Part shown: piece by piece, positions 58,272 to 64,000 of the stretch
Numbering within the stretch: position 1 is the first letter of the stretch
How the letters are laid out: each line of letters opens with the position of its first letter
Origin: Leptotrichia sp. oral taxon 212
Lineage (GTDB): Bacteria; Fusobacteriota; Fusobacteriia; Fusobacteriales; Leptotrichiaceae
Assembly (NCBI RefSeq): GCF_001274535.1
Contig: NZ_CP012410.1
Coordinates: 1,089,126-1,153,125 of the forward strand
Reading direction: 5' to 3'
Length of the DNA stretch: 64,000 nucleotides
The notes under the pieces: model-generated
What the model saw: the letters and a program-made list of their open reading frames with translations, nothing else
Told to the model about the DNA's origin: nothing
Database searches by the model: none
Program-made: the position numbers and the translations under genes

Positions 58272-58547
58272 ATGATAGGATTTGGAAACGTAAAAAAGGA
58301 GCATCTTATAGGTGCAGTAGCAGGAGTTGGAGCAGTAGCAGTAACATATTATCTGTATAAAAAAAATCAAAATAAAATAGATGATTTTTTAAGAAAACAA
58401 GGTATAAATGTAAAAAGCTCTAATCAGACAAATTATGAGAATATGAGTCTTGAGGAATTAGTAACAGTAAAAGAAAATCTGGAAGATTTAATTGCTGAAA
58501 AAGAACTTGGGTCAAATGTAGATAATGTAGTTGTTTCTAAAAAATAA
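58272..58547 (+). CDS. Small membrane protein of the P-type ATPase cluster
   Basis: The 91-residue protein has one hydrophobic span (HLIGAVAGVGAVAVTYYLY) near the N-terminus and an acidic cytoplasmic helix (MSLEELVTVKENLEDLIAEK). I do not recognise it. AGGAGGTAAAA precedes ATG 58272. A terminator at about 58606-58647 closes the cluster after it. Confidence 0.65.
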   Translation: MIGFGNVKKEHLIGAVAGVGAVAVTYYLYKKNQNKIDDFLRKQGINVKSSNQTNYENMSLEELVTVKENLEDLIAEKELGSNVDNVVVSKK

Positions 58548-58605
58548 TATTAATCTACATTTAAATAAAATTTATTTGATTTTATTTATTGAAGCTACAT
58601 CAGAA

Positions 58606-58647
58606 GGAAACTGTTTAAAATCTATTCAAAACAGTTTCTTTTTTTAT
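58606..58647 (+). terminator. Terminator of the P-type ATPase cluster
   Basis: GAAACTGTTT (58608-58617) pairs with AAACAGTTTC (58629-58638), followed by a long T-run. It isolates the cluster from the metal-import operon. Confidence 0.85.
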
Positions 58648-58668
58648 TTATAAGAATTTAAAAAAGGC

Positions 58669-58723
58669 TTGACAATTTAGGTAAGTAGTGGTAACATATA
58701 AAAGAAATTAGGATAACCTAATT
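58669..58723 (+). promoter_or_regulatory. tro promoter with DtxR-type operator
   Basis: TTGACA (58669-58674), 17 bp and TAACAT (58692-58697) are followed by the perfect inverted repeat AATTAGG-ATAA-CCTAATT (58706-58723) at the expected transcription start. A further half-site AATTAGG follows at 58728-58734. DtxR/MntR-family repressors are known to bind TTAGG...CCTAA palindromes, so metal-dependent autorepression is the likely control. Confidence 0.82.
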
Positions 58724-58763
58724 AAGAATTAGGTTTGATTGAGAAAAGTAGAAAGGAGTGGTA

Positions 58764-59438
58764 ATGAGCAGAAGTTTAGAAGACTACCTAAAAGGAATAT
58801 ATCTCCTGAAAAGAAGAAAACAGTATTCAAATAAGAATTTAGCTGAATATCTGAACATTTCTCCTGCATCAGTCAGTGAAATGATAAAAAAACTATCAAA
58901 TGAAAATTATTTAATCTTAGAAGGCAGGAACATCAATCTTACAAAAAAAGGAAGTGATATTGCAGTAAATATAATAAGAAAGCACAGGGTATGGGAAGTA
59001 TTTCTTGTAGAAAAGTTAGGTTATGATACAGATGAAATACACGAAGAAGCAGAAGTGCTGGAACATGTAACAAGTGATAAACTGTTACAGAAACTGGAAA
59101 AATTTCTTTTCTATCCGAAAGAATGTCCACATGGAAGTCCTATTTTTTATGACAGTGACGGATTTAATGAAGCAAATATAATGAAACTTTCTGATACAGA
59201 AGAAAGAGATGAAATAATAATACTGAGTGTTGAAGATAATATAGAACTGTATGACTATCTTAGAGAAATGGATGTCACTATAAAGGAAAATTATAATATA
59301 ATAAGAAAGGATCCCTTTAACGGTCCTATATATCTTAAGAATAGTCAAAAAAAAGTAAAAATTATTGCATATGATGCTGCAAAACTGATAGAAATATACA
59401 AAAAAAATACGGAGGAGAATAATGAATATGAACAATAA
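58764..59438 (+). CDS. DtxR/MntR-family metal-dependent repressor
   Basis: The product of about 224 residues has the N-terminal winged helix (SLEDYLKGIYLL; LNISPASVSEMIKKL), the DtxR dimerisation domain with metal-ligand region RKHRVWEVFL, EEAEVLEHVTS and ECPHGSPI, and a C-terminal FeoA/SH3-like domain. With Mn or Fe bound it would shut off the import genes. ATG 58764 is 5 nt after AAAGGAG; a GTG at 58758 overlaps that site. It overlaps troA by 17 nt. Confidence 0.93.
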   Translation: MSRSLEDYLKGIYLLKRRKQYSNKNLAEYLNISPASVSEMIKKLSNENYLILEGRNINLTKKGSDIAVNIIRKHRVWEVFLVEKLGYDTDEIHEEAEVLEHVTSDKLLQKLEKFLFYPKECPHGSPIFYDSDGFNEANIMKLSDTEERDEIIILSVEDNIELYDYLREMDVTIKENYNIIRKDPFNGPIYLKNSQKKVKIIAYDAAKLIEIYKKNTEENNEYEQ

Positions 59439-60396
59439 TGTATTAAAAATGAAAAAGAACTTTAAATTTGTAATAATGTTTGGACTAATGATATTTGCAC
59501 TGATAACTTGTGGAAATAAACAGGAAGATGCTAAAGATGCTGCTCAATCAGCAAATGGAGATAAAAAAATAAAAATAGTTACAACAACAACAATGCTTGC
59601 AGATCTCAGCAGAGTAATCGGTGGAGATAAAGTTGAAGTTGAAGGGCTTATGGGAGAAGGAGTGGATCCGCATCTATATACAGCCAGTGCAGGAGATGTG
59701 GATAAACTTTCAAAGGCTGATTTGATAGTTTATGGTGGACTTCATCTTGAAGGTAAGATGACAGAAGTATTTGAAAATATGGCAGCTCAGAAAAAAGCAA
59801 TATTAAATGTAGGAGATGCACTTGATAAAAGTCAGATTACAATGCAAGATGCAAATACGCCTGATCCTCACGTTTGGTTTAATACAGAATTCTGGGGAAA
59901 AGAAGCTGAAGCATTGACAGCAAAATTAAGTGAAATGGATCCTAAAAATGCAGATTATTATAAACAGAATTATGAAAAATATAAAACAGAATTGGCTGAA
60001 CTGACTGAATATGTAAAGGGAAGAATAAATGAAATCCCAGAAAAAAGTAGAGTACTTGTAACAGCTCACGATGCATTTGGATATTTTGGAAAACAGTTTG
60101 GACTTGAAGTTAAAGCTATACAGGGTGTTTCTACTGATTCTGAAACAGGTACTAAAAATATTAGTGATCTTGCAAACTTTATTGTTGAAAGAGATATAAA
60201 AGCTATTTTTGTAGAGTCTTCAGTACCTAAAAAAAGTATAGAAGCACTTCAGGAAGCTGTAAAAGCAAAAGGAAAAGAAGTAAAAATAGGTGGAGAGCTT
60301 TATTCAGATTCTTTAGGAGATAAGGAACATGATACAGAATCATATATAAAAACAGTAAAGGCTAATGCAGATACAATTGCAAATGCATTAAAATAA
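59422..60396 (+). CDS. troA: Metal-binding lipoprotein TroA/ZnuA-like
   Basis: The 324-residue cluster A-I binding protein has a lipobox LITC (Cys30). The four metal ligands are visible: His84 (DPHLY), His150 (DPHVW), His216 (TAHDAFGYF) and Asp296 (YSDS). His at the third site is the TroA/ZnuA pattern, whereas PsaA/MntC-type Mn proteins have Glu, so Zn or Mn binding are both possible. GGAGGAG precedes ATG 59422, inside the end of the repressor gene. Confidence 0.93.
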   Translation: MNMNNNVLKMKKNFKFVIMFGLMIFALITCGNKQEDAKDAAQSANGDKKIKIVTTTTMLADLSRVIGGDKVEVEGLMGEGVDPHLYTASAGDVDKLSKADLIVYGGLHLEGKMTEVFENMAAQKKAILNVGDALDKSQITMQDANTPDPHVWFNTEFWGKEAEALTAKLSEMDPKNADYYKQNYEKYKTELAELTEYVKGRINEIPEKSRVLVTAHDAFGYFGKQFGLEVKAIQGVSTDSETGTKNISDLANFIVERDIKAIFVESSVPKKSIEALQEAVKAKGKEVKIGGELYSDSLGDKEHDTESYIKTVKANADTIANALK

Positions 60397-60438
60397 GTAT
60401 ATAATAGAAATAAAAAAGAAGAATGTAGAGGATAAGTT

Positions 60439-61233
60439 ATGACAACAGCAAATGATATGAAAAATAAACAGAATGATGAAATTATTATAAAAGTGGAGGA
60501 TCTCACAGTAGCTTATGAAGACAAGCCTGTTTTATGGGATGTAGAATTAAATGTAAAAAAAGGTGTGTTAATGGCTATTGTAGGCCCTAACGGAGCAGGA
60601 AAATCAACATTAATTAAAACAATGCTCAATCTTATAAAACCTGTTACTGGAGAAGTGTTATTTTATAATGAAAAATATGATAAAGTAAGAAATAAAATAG
60701 CATATGTTCCCCAAAGAGGAAGCGTAGACTGGGATTTTCCAACAACTGTATTTGATGTAGTTGAAATGGGGCGTTACGGGAAAGTAGGATGGCTGAAGAA
60801 AGTTCGAAAAATAGACAAGGAAAAAACAAAAGAATCCATTGCAAAAGTTGGAATGGAAGAATTTTCTGATAGACAGATAAGCCAGCTTTCAGGAGGTCAG
60901 CAGCAGAGAGTATTTTTGGCAAGGGCGCTAGTTCAGGATGCAGAAGTATATTTTATGGATGAACCGTTTCAAGGTGTGGACAGTAAGACAGAAAAATCAA
61001 TAGTTGATATATTGAAAAAGTTAAGAAATGAAGGAAAAACTGTTATTGCAGTGCACCATGATCTCCAGACTGTAAAGGAATATTTTGATTATGTGACTTT
61101 TATTAATATTTCTGTCATGGCTTCAGGGCATGTAAATGATGTGTTTACAGAAGAAAATATAGAGAAGACATATAAGAATAAATCACTGTCTAATAAAATA
61201 AAAGAAAATCTAGAAGTAAAAAAGGAGGGATAA
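60439..61233 (+). CDS. troB: Metal ABC transporter ATPase (TroB-like)
   Basis: The 264-residue ATPase has Walker A GPNGAGKST, the signature LSGGQQQRV, Walker B VYFMDEP and the switch His in AVHHDL. The segment FDVVEMGRYG is typical of Zn/Mn (ZnuC/MntA/TroB) importers. It sits between troA and the permease genes, 1 nt before the first of them. Confidence 0.95.
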   Translation: MTTANDMKNKQNDEIIIKVEDLTVAYEDKPVLWDVELNVKKGVLMAIVGPNGAGKSTLIKTMLNLIKPVTGEVLFYNEKYDKVRNKIAYVPQRGSVDWDFPTTVFDVVEMGRYGKVGWLKKVRKIDKEKTKESIAKVGMEEFSDRQISQLSGGQQQRVFLARALVQDAEVYFMDEPFQGVDSKTEKSIVDILKKLRNEGKTVIAVHHDLQTVKEYFDYVTFINISVMASGHVNDVFTEENIEKTYKNKSLSNKIKENLEVKKEG

Positions 61234-61234
61234 A

Positions 61235-62203
61235 ATGAATATTTTAAAACTTCTTTTAACAGACCATACATTTAGAACAGTAGCAATGGGATGTACACTT
61301 CTTGGAATTGTATCAGGAATAATTGGATGTTTTGCAGTATTAAGAAAACAAAGTCTTTTGGGAGATGCTGTTTCGCACGCATCACTTCCAGGAGTCTGTA
61401 TAGCCTTTTTACTCACAAATAGTAAAAATACAGAAATTCTTCTTATGGGAGCTTTATCAGTAGGAATTATATGTATTGGTCTTATTCAAGTAATCCAGAA
61501 TTATACAAAAATAAAATTTGATAGCGCATTAGCGTTTATATTATCGGTCTTTTTTGGAATGGGACTTGTTTTAATGTCATATTTAAACAAACTGCCAGGA
61601 GCTAATAAATCTGGTCTAAATAAGTTTATATTTGGGCAGGCATCCACTTTTCTTGAAAGAGATGTAAATATTATGCTTTATGTAGGAATTGTACTTTTAA
61701 TAATTATTACACTATTTTGGAAAGAATTTAAGATTTCTTCATTTGATGCAGATTTTACAAGTACACTTGGATTTCACGCAAAAGCAATAGGAATGTTCAT
61801 ATCATTTCTAATTGTAATTACTGTTATAATAGGAATACAGGCTGCAGGAGTCATACTTATAAGTGCCATGATAATTTCTCCTGCTGTTGCTGCAAGACAA
61901 TGGACTGACAGGCTTTCAGTAATGGTAGTTCTGGCAGGAATTTTTGGAGGATTCTCAGGTTTTCTGGGAACAGCAATAAGTATAAGTAAAAGTGATTTAC
62001 CTACTGGGCCAGTTATAGTAATATTAATAAGTATGATTGTAATTTTTAGTATTATGTTTTCTAGTAAAAGAGGAATTGTTTTCAAGATAATTAGAAATTC
62101 TAAAAGAAAAAAAATACTTACAGAAAAGCTTGAGAAACAAAAGGCAGAAAAAGCAATGTTTAGAAGACAGTTTCATCAATCGGAAGGAGGAGATACAGTA
62201 TGA
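61235..62203 (+). CDS. troC: Metal ABC transporter permease (TroC-like)
   Basis: The 322-residue ABC-3 family permease has eight to nine membrane spans and the family motifs LLGDAVSHASLPGV and QAAGVILISAMIISPAVAAR. A charged C-terminal tail of about 40 residues follows. Its stop overlaps the next permease ATG by 4 nt, so two different permeases are made together, as in TroCD. Confidence 0.94.
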   Translation: MNILKLLLTDHTFRTVAMGCTLLGIVSGIIGCFAVLRKQSLLGDAVSHASLPGVCIAFLLTNSKNTEILLMGALSVGIICIGLIQVIQNYTKIKFDSALAFILSVFFGMGLVLMSYLNKLPGANKSGLNKFIFGQASTFLERDVNIMLYVGIVLLIIITLFWKEFKISSFDADFTSTLGFHAKAIGMFISFLIVITVIIGIQAAGVILISAMIISPAVAARQWTDRLSVMVVLAGIFGGFSGFLGTAISISKSDLPTGPVIVILISMIVIFSIMFSSKRGIVFKIIRNSKRKKILTEKLEKQKAEKAMFRRQFHQSEGGDTV

Positions 62204-63291
62204 GTGCAGGATTTGAAATACAGCTGATTGCAATACTTGTAGCGGGAGCCTGTTCAATACTGGGAGTTTTTCTCGTTCTGAAAAGTATGGCAATGGTTTC
62301 TGATGCAATTACCCACACAATATTACTTGGAATTGTTCTGGCATTCTTTATTGTTCATGATCTTAATTCTCCCCTTTTGATTATTGGTGCAGGAATTATA
62401 GGGGTTTTAACAGTTTATCTTGTTGAATTGCTTAATTCTACAAGACTGTTAAAGGAAGATTCAGCTATAGGGATTGTATTTCCCTTATTATTCAGTATTG
62501 CTGTAATTCTAATTTCAAAATATACTAAAAATGTTCATTTAGATGTGGATTCTGTATTACTTGGAGAACTTGCATTTGCTCCATTCAATAGAATTGAACT
62601 TTTTGGACTTTCAATTGCTAAAGGGTTAGTTAGTATATTTGTAATATTTATGGTAAATCTTGTTTTTGTTATGATTTTTTTCAAGGAGTTGAAAATATCT
62701 ACATTTGACAAAGCTTTGGCAATTACTTTAGGAATGAAACCTATTTTAGTACATTATATGCTTATGTCTTTAGTTTCTATAACAGCTGTTACTTCTTTTG
62801 AAGCAGTAGGTTCGATATTGGTAGTCGCTTTTATGATAGGACCTCCAATAACAGCATATCTAATGACAAACAAACTCAAAGAAATGATAGTATTAAGCTT
62901 AATTGTAGGAGCTATTGCATCAGTTATCGGATATAATGTAGCAATTTTATTCGATGTGTCAATAGCAGGAAGTATTGCGCTTATAATAGGAATACTGTTT
63001 ATTATAGTATTAATAGTTTCTCCAAAAAGCGGATTGATTTCCACAATAAAAAGAAAAAGAAATCAGAAACTGGAATTTTCTGTTAAAATATTACTTATTC
63101 ATCTTGCAAATCACATGAATACACCTAATGAAATAGATGAATGTGGTGTAGATACATTGGAATATCATTTGAGATGGGAAAAAATATTTTTAAATAGAGT
63201 TCTGAAAAAAGCTATGGAGAAAAAACTTATTTATATTGAAAATAAAATTTTTAAATTATCTGACAAAGGGAAAGAATATCTGATGATATAA
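62200..63291 (+). CDS. troD: Metal ABC transporter permease with C-terminal helical extension (TroD-like)
   Basis: The 363-residue permease shows the ABC-3 motifs MVSDAITHTILLGI and EAVGSILVVAFMIGPPITAY over about 280 residues. It then carries about 80 soluble residues (FSVKILLIHLANHMNT to KLSDKGKEYLMI) that look like a winged helix, as in Treponema-type TroD proteins or permeases fused to DtxR-like domains. The extension could sense metal or gate the transporter; this is inference. It is the last gene of the operon. Confidence 0.93.
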   Translation: MSAGFEIQLIAILVAGACSILGVFLVLKSMAMVSDAITHTILLGIVLAFFIVHDLNSPLLIIGAGIIGVLTVYLVELLNSTRLLKEDSAIGIVFPLLFSIAVILISKYTKNVHLDVDSVLLGELAFAPFNRIELFGLSIAKGLVSIFVIFMVNLVFVMIFFKELKISTFDKALAITLGMKPILVHYMLMSLVSITAVTSFEAVGSILVVAFMIGPPITAYLMTNKLKEMIVLSLIVGAIASVIGYNVAILFDVSIAGSIALIIGILFIIVLIVSPKSGLISTIKRKRNQKLEFSVKILLIHLANHMNTPNEIDECGVDTLEYHLRWEKIFLNRVLKKAMEKKLIYIENKIFKLSDKGKEYLMI

Positions 63292-63424
63292 CAAATTAAA
63301 TAATAAAACTTGTTTATCCTATATAATTTTATTGATATTTTAAATTGTTTAAAATGGAGAAAATACAACATTAGTAAGAAATTTTTATAAATTTTTTATA
63401 TTTATAAAATTTTTTAAAAAAAGC

Positions 63425-63452
63425 TTGTATTTTTTCTTTTTTTTGGTATCAT
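63425..63452 (+). promoter_or_regulatory. Putative promoter of the terminal secreted-protein gene
   Basis: TTGTAT (63425-63430), a 16-bp T-rich spacer and TATCAT (63447-63452) lie about 115 bp before the next start. The preceding A/T-only inverted repeats do not make a convincing terminator. Confidence 0.45.
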
Positions 63453-63566
63453 CTTAGTATAGAAAGAATAATCTAAGCATAATAAAAAAATAATGGAATA
63501 TAATTATTAAAAGTGTATGCTGAATATAATAGGATTTATAGCTTGTAAGTAAGGGAGGAAAATCAA

Positions 63567-64000
63567 ATGGTAAAGAAACCTACATTAGTGGCGTTGTCAT
63601 CATTAATGGCATTGTCTGTGCCTACTGTATCGGAAAAATTATCAACATCAGAAATGAGAAAGAGATCTATAAAACCTAATGCAGTTGAGTTAAATGAAGA
63701 CGCACAAAAGGATATCCCTGTAACAGAGTCTGAAAAATCCAATGTGGCTTCAGATCCTGATTTGATAACAGTAGAATTGTCACAAGATGGAACATCTACA
63801 GTAATAAAAAATAACCAACAGGAAGAAAATAAACCACAGACTAAGAAAAAAGATGATTTTATACCGGAACCAAACATGGTTGGAAGTTCAAAACTTGATA
63901 TTACGAAAGTGGAAGTGCTTAGTGTCAAGGCTGATGAGCTGAAATTTAAATTGAACAGTTCAAAATTGTCAGAAGAGGCTGTTCCTACATTAAAAGATAT
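63567..64000 (+). CDS. Secreted protein, 5' part (possibly AMIN-domain amidase)
   Basis: The frame opens at ATG 63567 after GGGAGGAAAATC and runs off the window after 144 codons. A signal peptide is likely at the start (KKPTLVALSSLMALSVP). A low-complexity, charged linker follows, then a beta-rich stretch (KLDITKVEVLSVKADELKFK) that weakly resembles an AMIN domain of cell-wall amidases. The identification is tentative. Confidence 0.6.
   Translation, partial: MVKKPTLVALSSLMALSVPTVSEKLSTSEMRKRSIKPNAVELNEDAQKDIPVTESEKSNVASDPDLITVELSQDGTSTVIKNNQQEENKPQTKKKDDFIPEPNMVGSSKLDITKVEVLSVKADELKFKLNSSKLSEEAVPTLKD

Noticed and set aside
63360-63420. A/T-only inverted repeats after troD as a terminator
   Set aside because: The arms do not align cleanly and contain almost no G-C pairs.

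Overview
The window is A/T-rich DNA with mostly ATG/TTG/GTG starts, strong AGGAGG ribosome binding sites and AGA-rich codon use. The gene content fits an anaerobic fermenter of the Fusobacteriota, most likely the Leptotrichia/Sebaldella/Streptobacillus group: a complete ntp-type V-ATPase with a Na+-type rotor ring, a Cys-free L32, the fab cluster and a DisA/RadA pair. The genus is my inference. I saw no tRNA, rRNA, CRISPR array, transposase or prophage gene.

Layout. 1-740: the tail of an unknown gene and a DJ-1/PfpI protein. 930-2890: a short dcw cluster (mraZ-rsmH-ftsL-like) behind a promoter carrying four MraZ-type GTGGTAAAAA boxes. 3166-11805: the ntpFIKECGABD V-ATPase operon. 12-14.6 kb: a small accessory patch (DUF4160/DUF2442 pair, small orphan gene, AAA ATPase plus a broken RloB-like partner). 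14.7-24.9 kb: housekeeping genes (flavin reductase-like, HAD phosphatase, CopY-CopA copper efflux, substrate-binding lipoprotein, broken lipoprotein, TypA), with two long palindromic non-coding repeats at 20.26-20.60 and 24.97-25.26 kb.

25.3-44.9 kb is an accessory island. A WYL-domain regulator lies behind a promoter with the inverted repeat GGACA-N5-TGTCC. It is followed by a NERD-nuclease/SF1-helicase protein and a DUF1232 membrane protein. Next comes an unusually A/T-rich run: TerB-like protein, Hsp70-like ATPase, two tandem coiled-coil paralogues, a small radical-SAM protein, two further coiled-coil proteins, a large multi-module AAA+ ATPase and a membrane protein. Two further copies of the GGACA-N5-TGTCC promoter element precede two more transcription units: small hypothetical genes, then a PPP phosphatase, membrane protein, dynamin/Era-like GTPase and an unknown gene. 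I propose that the WYL protein controls all three units and that the Hsp70/rSAM/AAA+ set is one undescribed chaperone-remodelling, possibly defence, system. Many genes here carry single-base homopolymer deletions, so they may be decaying, phase-variable or mis-assembled.

44.9-53.4 kb returns to core genes: rpmF-fabH-(membrane protein)-fabD-acpP-fabF-rnc-coaD-radA-disA. 53.4-58.5 kb holds a DUF1385 gene and a five-gene cluster around an unusual P-type ATPase, in which four proteins begin with an H-x3-[G/N]-R-x-R metal-domain motif. 58.7-63.3 kb is a DtxR-family regulator followed by a TroABCD-type Zn/Mn ABC importer behind a palindromic operator. The window ends inside a secreted-protein gene.
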